Of a stretch of DNA of 49,363 nucleotides, positions 42,608 through 49,363 are shown piece by piece. The DNA is from JABSSA01 sp039975755. GTDB lineage: Bacteria; Pseudomonadota; Alphaproteobacteria; Rhodobacterales; Rhodobacteraceae. Location of the stretch: contig JBDWGM010000063.1 of the NCBI GenBank assembly GCA_039975755.1, forward strand, positions 1 through 49,363, given 5' to 3'. The translations under genes and the position numbers were made by a program. The notes beneath the pieces were generated by a model. It was given only the letters and a program-made list of their open reading frames with translations. It was not told where the DNA came from and ran no database searches. Position 1 is the stretch's first letter, and each line of letters starts with the position of its first letter.

Positions 42608-42925
42608 ATGACGCCTGTGCGCCTGATCTATCTTGGTTTGGCGATTTGGGGCGCGATCCATCCAATGTTCTATTTTCTGCGTTGGTTCAGAGCAGAAGGC
42701 TTTGACCTTGGGAAAATGGTCGATGCCTGGCACACAAATGATGCGTCGTCTGGATTGGTCTGGGATCTGACCATCGCGGCAGTTGCGTTATGTGTTTTCG
42801 TGATTGCAGAATGTATAAAGCGACGCGATGCAATTGGGTTGGTCGCAATACCGGCGACATTTGGAATCGGGGTCAGTTGCGGGCTGCCACTTTACTTGTT
42901 TCTAAGGTCCAGAAAACCGGATTGA
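42608..42925 (+). CDS. DUF2834 family membrane protein
   Basis: A 105-residue protein with three predicted transmembrane helices (about 5-25, 50-68 and 78-98). The motif WHTNDASSGLVWDLTIAA and the opening GLAIWGAIHPMFYFLRWF match DUF2834, a small inner-membrane family of unknown function. The start codon abuts the lipoprotein's stop (TAAATG). It is the third gene of the argH transcript. Confidence 0.8.
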   Translation: MTPVRLIYLGLAIWGAIHPMFYFLRWFRAEGFDLGKMVDAWHTNDASSGLVWDLTIAAVALCVFVIAECIKRRDAIGLVAIPATFGIGVSCGLPLYLFLRSRKPD

Positions 42926-43016
42926 TTTTCGACTAACTTGGAAACAATCACGCCCAAATCTTGCCACTATCACTCAGTAACTAATGATAGAAAATATCGG
43001 TAAGCTTGGTGCAGGT

Positions 43017-43871
43017 ATGAGCGATACAACCGCAGAATCGCAAAAATCGATACTTCTGGACGGTCCACAGGACAGAGCAAAGCCTGATGCACCGGTGATT
43101 GTGCAAGTCGCGCGAAAGTTTGGTGTTTCACCGGCTAAGCAGTCGCGCGAGGGCCTGCCCTTGCGTGTCGGAAAATCGCAATTGTCATCCAAAGAATACT
43201 ATGCGCTGGGCTTGTATGACCCGGAACTTAGCACGGATCAAAAGCGTGAATACATCGGTGTGGCCGCCAACAAAAATTTCAACAAATCTTTGACGCCACC
43301 GATATTGGCACCAACGCATTCGTTTGTAGGCAACAAGCTACTTTATACACAGATGTTGGATCGCACTGGTGTCGAAGCATCGCATACTCAGGCCGTGACC
43401 AGTGGATTTCGCGATACTGGTGACACACGAATGTTGCGAAATTCCGAAGATATCACGGCCTTTCTGACCAAAGATGCGCAGTTCCCAATTTTTGGAAAAC
43501 CGTTGCAAGGGCCGCAGTCAACAGGAACTGTCCGACTGGAACGGGTTGAAGGCGATGACCTTGTCCTAAGCAACGGCCAGACGCGAAAGGTCACCGACTT
43601 CGCAAAGGAAGTATTTGAACAGTATCCGTCTGGATATCTGTTCCAAACAGCGTTGGACCCACATCCCGACATGGCGGCGATGAGTGGTTATACCTTAGGG
43701 TCTGTGCGCTTTGTGGCGATAAATGACGGTCCGGCGCACGGGTTTTACCAACAAGCGGCGTTGCGCGGTGTATTGAACGCCGATTTCAATCCCGTCTGGG
43801 ACAGCGTAATTGCACATCAAAAGAAGCGCCTTGCGCGGTACAAATCGACTAAGAAAAATGTGAAAGGATAG
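43017..43871 (+). CDS. ATP-grasp paralog lacking the catalytic segment
   Basis: A 284-residue paralog of the next gene (ATPgrasp_ST/alpha-L-glutamate-ligase-related family). Residues 28-230 align throughout (VIVQVARKFGVSP with TIVAVARSHGVSP; SKEYYALGLYDPELS with NHEYYSTGVFDPEIS; DFAKEVFEQYPSGYLFQTAL with GFAKEVVEDYPEGFIFQTAV). The sequence then jumps from RFVAIND straight to GPAHGFYQQA and a C-terminal tail matching the very end of its neighbour. About 105-110 residues, including the acidic metal-binding motif IIECNDNP, are missing without a frame change. It should be inactive alone, perhaps a regulatory partner. The ATG at 43017 is chosen; another in-frame ATG is at 42984. Confidence 0.75.
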   Translation: MSDTTAESQKSILLDGPQDRAKPDAPVIVQVARKFGVSPAKQSREGLPLRVGKSQLSSKEYYALGLYDPELSTDQKREYIGVAANKNFNKSLTPPILAPTHSFVGNKLLYTQMLDRTGVEASHTQAVTSGFRDTGDTRMLRNSEDITAFLTKDAQFPIFGKPLQGPQSTGTVRLERVEGDDLVLSNGQTRKVTDFAKEVFEQYPSGYLFQTALDPHPDMAAMSGYTLGSVRFVAINDGPAHGFYQQAALRGVLNADFNPVWDSVIAHQKKRLARYKSTKKNVKG

Positions 43872-43874
43872 GGT

Positions 43875-45065
43875 ATGAGTGCAGTTGCAGGAAAAGCATT
43901 GCTTGGCGCACCCATGGATCCGTCGCCGGCGGCTTCGGAAACGATCGTGGCAGTGGCGCGTAGTCATGGCGTTAGCCCTTTCCGTCAAATGCGCGAAATG
44001 GTGTCCATGCGTTTTGGCCCCGGAAAATTGGCAAATCATGAATATTATTCGACCGGTGTCTTTGATCCGGAGATCTCAATTGAAGACAAAAAACGGTATG
44101 TTGGAAAAGTTGGCAGTTTCGAAATCAATGTCGCTGCATCGCCTTTAAAGCTCACCAAAACGCGTGCGTTTGTGCGTGACAAAGTGTTGTACACATCGTT
44201 GCTGACGCAATTGGATTTGCCCACAACCGAAACCCAAGCTGTTGTACATACCACTCGCATGTTGGGATCGTTGCCAGTTTTACGCACCGTTTCTGACGTC
44301 GAGGGTTTCTTACGCGACACGGCGCGCTATCCGCTTTTTGTTAAACCCTGCGTAGGTTCGGGCAGCGTCGGGTCTGCGTCGATAGAATCCTGCGAGGCAG
44401 ATGTCTTGTCTTTGGGCAACGGGCAACAGGCGGACGTGAGCGGCTTTGCCAAAGAAGTTGTCGAGGACTACCCCGAAGGATTTATCTTTCAGACAGCCGT
44501 CGTACAGCACCCCGACCTTGTTCAGATGGCAGGCGAAGCCGTCGGTACGATGCGTGTTGTGACGACACGGGATAAAACTGGTATTGCGCCGCTGTATACG
44601 GTTTGGAAAATTCCGTCCCCGCAAGCGATGTCCGACAATTTCTGGCAATCTGGGTCTATGGTTGCGTTGGTCGATGACGAGACAGGTCAGGTTCAGAAAT
44701 GTAATATCGGTTCCGGCTTGAATGCGAAATTACTGGACAAGCATCCGGTGTCCGACATCGCCTTCGAAGGATTCCAGATACCGCATTGGGATGAAATCCA
44801 ACGTATTGCGTGCGAAGGGCATGGGCTGTTCCCCGAATTCGGCCTCGTCGGATGGGACATTGCAGTTGGTCCCGACGGACCGATCATCATCGAATGCAAT
44901 GACAATCCCTATCACGTGCTATGGCAGCTGGCAGCGGGCCAAGGCATTAAGACCCCTGCCTTTCAAGAACGGTTAAATGCGGCGAATTTGGAATCCCAAT
45001 CTATTTTGCGCGGCAAAATCGATACGTTTCAAGCTCGAGAAAAAGCCAAACGCGGTAAATCCTGA
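43875..45065 (+). CDS. ATP-grasp ligase (sugar-transfer/alpha-L-glutamate-ligase-related)
   Basis: A 396-residue ATP-grasp enzyme of the ATPgrasp_ST group, which forms carboxylate-amine or similar bonds through acyl phosphates. The ATP-binding Lys is in YPLFVKPCVGSGSVG (K157), with a second at GFAKEVVEDYP, and the Mg-binding acidic motif is GWDIAVGPDGPIIIE-CNDNP (about residues 326-345). The preceding VGTMRVVTTRD and the end NPYHVLWQLAAGQGI are family hallmarks. It lies three bases after its defective paralog and upstream of lysA. Such ligases in similar clusters modify exopolysaccharide or peptide-like metabolites; substrate unknown. Confidence 0.8.
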   Translation: MSAVAGKALLGAPMDPSPAASETIVAVARSHGVSPFRQMREMVSMRFGPGKLANHEYYSTGVFDPEISIEDKKRYVGKVGSFEINVAASPLKLTKTRAFVRDKVLYTSLLTQLDLPTTETQAVVHTTRMLGSLPVLRTVSDVEGFLRDTARYPLFVKPCVGSGSVGSASIESCEADVLSLGNGQQADVSGFAKEVVEDYPEGFIFQTAVVQHPDLVQMAGEAVGTMRVVTTRDKTGIAPLYTVWKIPSPQAMSDNFWQSGSMVALVDDETGQVQKCNIGSGLNAKLLDKHPVSDIAFEGFQIPHWDEIQRIACEGHGLFPEFGLVGWDIAVGPDGPIIIECNDNPYHVLWQLAAGQGIKTPAFQERLNAANLESQSILRGKIDTFQAREKAKRGKS

Positions 45066-45101
45066 TTGAACTGATCCACGGCCCTGCGTAAACGCGAAGA
45101 C

Positions 45102-46367
45102 ATGGATCATTTTCTATATCGTGATGGCACGCTCTTTGCCGAAGACGTTCCCTTGACCGAAATCGCGGCGGCCGTTGGCACGCCATTCTATGTGTATTCC
45201 ACAGCGACCTTGCTGCGGCATTATCGATTGTTTGATGAAGCTTTGGACGGGATGCCGCATCTTGTGTGCTATGCGATGAAAGCCGCGTCCAATCAGGCGA
45301 TCCTAAAGACGCTGGCAGATGCAGGTTCTGGTATGGATGTGGTGTCGGGCGGGGAATATGCGCGCGCGCGCGCTGCTGGTGTTCCGGGCAGGCGGATTGT
45401 TTTTTCGGGTGTCGGCAAAACCGCAGAAGAGGTCCAAGCCGCACTGACCGGAGGGATTAGGCAATTCAACGTCGAGTCCGAGCCGGAAATGGCCATGATC
45501 TCAGCACAAGCGACGGCGTTAGGGATGGTTGCCCCCATTACCATTCGCGTCAATCCTGACGTCGACGCCAAGACCCATGCCAAAATCGCCACCGGCAAGT
45601 CCGAAAACAAATTTGGTATCCCGATCTCGCGGGCGCGCGAAGTTTACGCGCTGGCGGCCAGCCTTCCCGGCCTTGAGGTTATTGGTATCGATGTGCACAT
45701 CGGATCCCAATTGACCGATCTGGCACCGTTCGAGAAGGCCTATAACAAAGTGGCAGACTTGACCGAAATTTTGCGTGCAGATGGCCATAATATTCGCAGG
45801 CTGGATTTGGGCGGCGGTCTTGGTATCCCCTATTCTCAGAACAACGACAGGCCTCCGCTGCCAACCGATTATGGCGCTTTGATCAAAAAATGTGTGGGGC
45901 ATTTAGGATGCGAAGTCGAAATTGAACCTGGGCGTTTGATCGCAGGAAACGCGGGTTTGATGGTGTCCAAGGTCATTTATGTAAAATCCGGAGAAGACCG
46001 CGATTTTCTTATTCTGGATGGCGCGATGAACGATCTGATCCGGCCCGCGATGTATGAGGCCCATCATGACATTGTTCCCGTGATCGAACCGCCCGTAGGT
46101 GTTGATCAGCAACCCTATGATATTGTTGGGCCTGTCTGCGAAAGTGGTGATACATTTGCAAAAGAACGCATGATGCCGTCGTTGAACGCGGACGACCTTG
46201 TCGCGTTCCGATCTGCTGGTGCTTACGGGGCAGTAATGTCGAGCGAATATAATACACGCCCCTTAATTCCGGAAGTTTTGGTGAAAGATGATCAATACGC
46301 GGTGATCCGCGCACGTCCGACCTTTGACGAAATGATAAATCGGGATACCATCCCAGAATGGTTATAG
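45102..46367 (+). CDS. lysA: diaminopimelate decarboxylase
   Basis: A 421-residue PLP enzyme converting meso-diaminopimelate to L-lysine, the last step of lysine synthesis. The PLP-binding Lys is in VCYAMKAASNQAIL (K60), the phosphate-binding loop is LDLGGGLGIPY (about 235-244), and Cys346 in GPVCESGDTFA is the substrate-contacting residue at the dimer interface. SGAYGAVM-like RSAGAYGAVMSSEYNTR and ARPTFDEMI complete the fold. It follows the ATP-grasp pair by 36 bases and precedes the TIGR02302-type gene, as in many Rhodobacterales, where lysA is near argH. Confidence 0.96.
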   Translation: MDHFLYRDGTLFAEDVPLTEIAAAVGTPFYVYSTATLLRHYRLFDEALDGMPHLVCYAMKAASNQAILKTLADAGSGMDVVSGGEYARARAAGVPGRRIVFSGVGKTAEEVQAALTGGIRQFNVESEPEMAMISAQATALGMVAPITIRVNPDVDAKTHAKIATGKSENKFGIPISRAREVYALAASLPGLEVIGIDVHIGSQLTDLAPFEKAYNKVADLTEILRADGHNIRRLDLGGGLGIPYSQNNDRPPLPTDYGALIKKCVGHLGCEVEIEPGRLIAGNAGLMVSKVIYVKSGEDRDFLILDGAMNDLIRPAMYEAHHDIVPVIEPPVGVDQQPYDIVGPVCESGDTFAKERMMPSLNADDLVAFRSAGAYGAVMSSEYNTRPLIPEVLVKDDQYAVIRARPTFDEMINRDTIPEWL

Positions 46368-46410
46368 GCGTCGATTCACGTCTATACAGACGCGGAGGCA
46401 TGAAACGCCA

Positions 46411-49035
46411 ATGGCCACATTTTCTCGGAACGACCGTCGCAAGGGGTTGAATGCGGTGCGTTGGCCACTGCGGCTGACGTGGTTTGGCCTGATTGCTGAA
46501 CGTCTTTGGCGTGCTCTTTGGCCTTTGATAGCTGTCGTTTTGGTTGTGCTTGGCCTGTTGATGCTGGGTGTTCAGGACAGCTTAAGCCTTGAGGGTGTTT
46601 GGGCCATCGGTGTTGTTTCCGCCGTGTTGACCGCCGTGTCACTGACTTACGCATTCAAACGGTTCAGATTACCCACCCGCGATGAAGCGCTGGTTCGATT
46701 GGACGCTACCCTTCCGGGGCGACCGATCCAAGCTTTGATGGACGATCAGGCGGTTGGCCAATCAGACGAGGCATCGGCAGCTGTTTGGCGTGCGCATCAG
46801 GCGCGCATGGCGGACAGAGCGGCAAATGCCCAAGCAGTCCCTGCGGACCTACGGGTTGCGAAACACGATCCTTATGCGCTGCGCTTTATGGCTGCGTTGA
46901 TATTTGGTGTGGCCCTTATTTTTGGATCATTGGCCAGCGTTGGGTCAGTGCGCGATGTGTCATCGGGCGACGACGCTTTGGCGTCGGGCCCGGTTTGGGA
47001 AGGTTGGGCAGAAAGCCCGCGTTACACAGGTCGCCCAACAGTCTATTTGAATGATATTGAGGGCACTCTTGAGCTTCCTGTGGGAAGCTTGATCACGCTG
47101 CGTTTGTATGGCGAGGTTGGTGCGCTGACCGTGTCGGAAACGGTGTCTGGACGGACGGGCGAATTGCCTCCTGCATCTTCCCCCGAGCAAGATTTTACAA
47201 TTGCCCAAGAAGGCACACTTGCGATTGACGGTCCGGGTGGCCGCAGTTGGGAAGTTGTCTTGATCCCCGACGCTCCGCCGAATGTGTCTGCATTGGAAGA
47301 CCCTCAAAGTGGACCCACAGGCGAAACCACGTTGCCATTTTCTGCAGAGGACGATTATGGCGTTGAAGCGGGTGAAGCCATTGTAACCTTGGATTTGCCA
47401 GCGGTGGACCGCCGTCATGGGTTGGCAATCGACCCAGAAGAACGCCCGGCCATCACTGTTGCATTGCCCATGCCATTTGCAGGCAGCCGGCGCAGCTTTG
47501 ATGAACAGCTTATCGAGGATTTCAGCCAACATCCTTGGGCCAATTTGCCGGTAAGTATCACGCTTAGCGTCCTGGATGCGTCGGAACAGCAGGCGTACAG
47601 CGAACCTTTGAAGGTGTCTTTGCCGGGACGTCGGTTCTTTGATCCATTGGCTGCGTCATTGATCGAACAGCGCCGCGATCTGCTTTGGTCCCGTGGAAAT
47701 GTGATGAGAAACACGCAAGTTTTGCGTGCTTTGTCCTATCGGCCTGCGGATGTCTTTCGCAAGGAAACCGAACAGTTGCGCCTTAAGCGCATCATCAATC
47801 GGATGGAAACGCTGGCCAGTTATGGCATGACCGATCAGCAACAAGAAGAGCTGGCCCAAGACCTTTGGGATTTGGCAATCACCATAGAAGAAGGTGATTT
47901 GGCTGGCGCTCTTGAACGGCTGAGGCGTGCGCAAGAGCGGTTGGAACAGGCAATGCGCGAAGGCGCGAGCCCTGCCGAAATCGCGGAATTGATGCAAGAA
48001 TTGCGTCGCGCGACCGACGACTATTTGCGCCAACTCTCGCAACAAGCGCAACGTGATGCAGAAGAAAACGAAGAGCTTGGCGGACAACCTCAATCGCAAC
48101 CTGACCAGATGATGCTGTCGCAAGACGACATCCAGCGCATGATGGAGCGCATTCAGGAATTGATGGAACAAGGCCGTATGGCCGAAGCTGAGCAGGCCCT
48201 GAAAGAGCTGCAAGAACTGTTGGAAAACCTGCAGATGCAGCAAGCACAAGGTGGTCAGCAGGGTCAATCGCCGGGCGAACAGGCCATGGAGGGCTTGGCC
48301 GAGTCTTTGCGTGAACAGCAAGGTTTAAGCGACGAGGCGTTCCGCGATTTGCAGGAACAATTCAACCCTGGTGCACAAGCCGGCGAAAGCGGGCAAAACT
48401 CTGGCCGCAATGGCGGGCAGGGCGAAGGTGAGCAACATGGTCAAGGCAGCGAAGGCAGTGAGGGCCAAGAAGGCGATCAACCCGGTGGTCAACAAGGTCA
48501 GCCTCAGCAAGGGCAGAACGGCGGGCAAGGGTCGTCTGGCGAGCAAGCTTTAGCGGATCGTCAACGCGCTTTGCGTCAAGAATTGCAACGTCAACAAAAC
48601 GGTCTACCCGGTGCTGGTACGCAAGAAGGCGAAGATGCACGTGAGGCGTTGGGCCGTGCAGGTCGTGCAATGGACGATGCCGAAGAGGCATTGCGTCAGC
48701 GTGATTTTGCGGAAGCGATCGACAATCAATCGCAAGCTATGGATGCGCTGCGCGACGCCATGAGATCCTTGGGCGAAGCTATGGCGCAAGAGCAGCAACA
48801 GCAGCAAGGCCAAGGTCAGGCCGAAGCAGGCGGGCCGCAAGGTAACAATGATCCATTGGGCCGGCCAAATGGTTCGCTAGACCCAGAGTCAGATCTGCGA
48901 GGGTTCGTTCCTGGCCAAGAAGACTTGTACGGGCGTGCACGCGATTTGTTGGACGAAATCAGACGCCGTTCTGCCGAGGGGCAGCGGTCCGAAGAAGAGC
49001 TGGACTATCTAAAACGTCTGCTAGAGCGTTTTTAA
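46411..49035 (+). CDS. TIGR02302/DUF4175 family large membrane protein
   Basis: An 874-residue protein. Three hydrophobic helices (about residues 34-53, 62-82 and 153-175) are followed by a large periplasmic-type region that includes beta-rich segments (about 190-420) and a long Gln/Glu/Gly-rich, coiled-coil-forming C-terminus (about 480-840) with runs such as GQQGQSPGEQAMEG. This matches the alphaproteobacterial TIGR02302/DUF4175 group found next to lysA; its role is unknown. GGAGG lies 12 bases before the ATG, a slightly long spacing. The following gene converges 16 bases away. Confidence 0.88.
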   Translation: MATFSRNDRRKGLNAVRWPLRLTWFGLIAERLWRALWPLIAVVLVVLGLLMLGVQDSLSLEGVWAIGVVSAVLTAVSLTYAFKRFRLPTRDEALVRLDATLPGRPIQALMDDQAVGQSDEASAAVWRAHQARMADRAANAQAVPADLRVAKHDPYALRFMAALIFGVALIFGSLASVGSVRDVSSGDDALASGPVWEGWAESPRYTGRPTVYLNDIEGTLELPVGSLITLRLYGEVGALTVSETVSGRTGELPPASSPEQDFTIAQEGTLAIDGPGGRSWEVVLIPDAPPNVSALEDPQSGPTGETTLPFSAEDDYGVEAGEAIVTLDLPAVDRRHGLAIDPEERPAITVALPMPFAGSRRSFDEQLIEDFSQHPWANLPVSITLSVLDASEQQAYSEPLKVSLPGRRFFDPLAASLIEQRRDLLWSRGNVMRNTQVLRALSYRPADVFRKETEQLRLKRIINRMETLASYGMTDQQQEELAQDLWDLAITIEEGDLAGALERLRRAQERLEQAMREGASPAEIAELMQELRRATDDYLRQLSQQAQRDAEENEELGGQPQSQPDQMMLSQDDIQRMMERIQELMEQGRMAEAEQALKELQELLENLQMQQAQGGQQGQSPGEQAMEGLAESLREQQGLSDEAFRDLQEQFNPGAQAGESGQNSGRNGGQGEGEQHGQGSEGSEGQEGDQPGGQQGQPQQGQNGGQGSSGEQALADRQRALRQELQRQQNGLPGAGTQEGEDAREALGRAGRAMDDAEEALRQRDFAEAIDNQSQAMDALRDAMRSLGEAMAQEQQQQQGQGQAEAGGPQGNNDPLGRPNGSLDPESDLRGFVPGQEDLYGRARDLLDEIRRRSAEGQRSEEELDYLKRLLERF

Positions 49036-49051
49036 GGTCAGCGTCTTGATC

Positions 49052-49363
49052 TTATTGATTTGCGGCTGCGGCTGTTTTGTCGAGCCATGTCAAAAGAAGA
49101 GCGAGCTGTGAGTCTAGCCAAACACGGACGGAGTCGACATAGGCGACATAGCTGTTCAGGGTTGCATCCGCTTGCGGGAATTTTTGCGCAATTTGCGGTG
49201 CGTATACGTAAACCAAACCGGCAATTGCCGCGAGCGCGACAACCATCACAAACCCACGACGAAATCCGCCCGAACGCTTTTTCACAACGGGTTCGTCGGT
49301 TTCGTCTTCAGTAGTTAGAACAGGGGTGTCGTCGCGGTCATTCGAAGATCGAAGCGTTGAATT
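49052..49363 (-). CDS. membrane protein, C-terminal part, probable zinc-ribbon protein (runs off window)
   Basis: The minus-strand frame is open from 49363 to the stop at 49052-49054, giving the last 103 residues. An acidic, Thr/Asp/Glu-rich linker precedes a basic stretch (KKRSGGFRRGF), a transmembrane helix (VMVVALAAIAGLVYVYA) and a short amphipathic tail. In Rhodobacterales, proteins with an N-terminal zinc ribbon, acidic linker and a single helix with this basic-RRGF boundary often lie beside TIGR02302 genes, so that is the likely identity; the zinc ribbon itself would be upstream of the window. A GTG at 49285 could start a shorter version, but the open frame suggests it is internal. Confidence 0.65.
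   Translation of the reverse strand, partial: NSTLRSSNDRDDTPVLTTEDETDEPVVKKRSGGFRRGFVMVVALAAIAGLVYVYAPQIAQKFPQADATLNSYVAYVDSVRVWLDSQLALLLTWLDKTAAAANQ

Noticed and set aside
1..49363. Search for rRNA, tRNA, CRISPR arrays, insertion sequences and restriction or defence genes
   Set aside because: I saw no regularly spaced repeats, no tRNA-like T-loop/acceptor patterns, and no transposase, integrase, nuclease or methyltransferase motifs. A covariance-model scan would settle the RNA genes.

Overview
The window looks like chromosomal DNA of a marine alphaproteobacterium of the Roseobacter group (Rhodobacterales). The evidence is the mix of protein families (TRAP transporters, fused ProW-type permeases, HyuA/HyuB, a TIGR02302-type protein), the gene order tlpA / argH / small lipoprotein / lysA / TIGR02302-type protein, moderate GC content and tightly overlapping operons. 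I saw no rRNA, tRNA, CRISPR array, insertion sequence or clear prophage.

Layout. (1) 1-2776: tail of an ABC importer ATPase, a permease with two fused membrane domains, and a GT4 glycosyltransferase. (2) 2777-4551: AT-richer accessory stretch with an orphan repeat protein that has only a TTG start and an exported WYL-like protein. (3) 4660-8031: MltB-type lytic transglycosylase, secreted LpqC-type esterase, YghX-type dienelactone hydrolase. (4) 8214-18158: catabolic cluster of a BisC-type molybdoenzyme, IclR regulator, rhodanese, FAD amine oxidase, HyuA, HyuB, SDR and RidA. (5) 18159-22485: structured leader, then a phosphate-binding-like/OmpA fusion, an OmpA protein with four 63-residue coiled-coil repeats, and a small membrane coiled-coil protein. 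(6) 22957-27145: quaternary-amine ABC importer. (7) 27197-31224, minus strand: four overlapping genes (KAS III/OleA-like synthase, OleD-like reductase, MBL hydrolase, PaaK/F390-type adenylating enzyme) resembling the logic of olefin/beta-lactone (Ole) synthesis with different ligase and hydrolase families. (8) 31469-34432: glutathionyl-hydroquinone reductase, CPA1 antiporter, DUF1304 protein. (9) 34633-39638: D-amino-acid dehydrogenase, TRAP transporter and Asp/Glu-racemase-like protein, probably one uptake-and-catabolism unit. (10) 39674-49363: peptidoglycan-hydrolase-like gene behind an RBS-masking hairpin, tlpA, argH, a lipoprotein, a DUF2834 protein, two ATP-grasp paralogs (one apparently internally deleted), lysA, the TIGR02302-type protein, and a membrane protein running off the end.

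The best candidates for something undescribed are the Ole-like four-gene operon (27197-31224), the catalytic/deleted ATP-grasp pair (43017-45065), and the hydantoinase/molybdoenzyme/RidA cluster (8214-18158). All functions are read from sequence motifs and gene context only; no database search was run.
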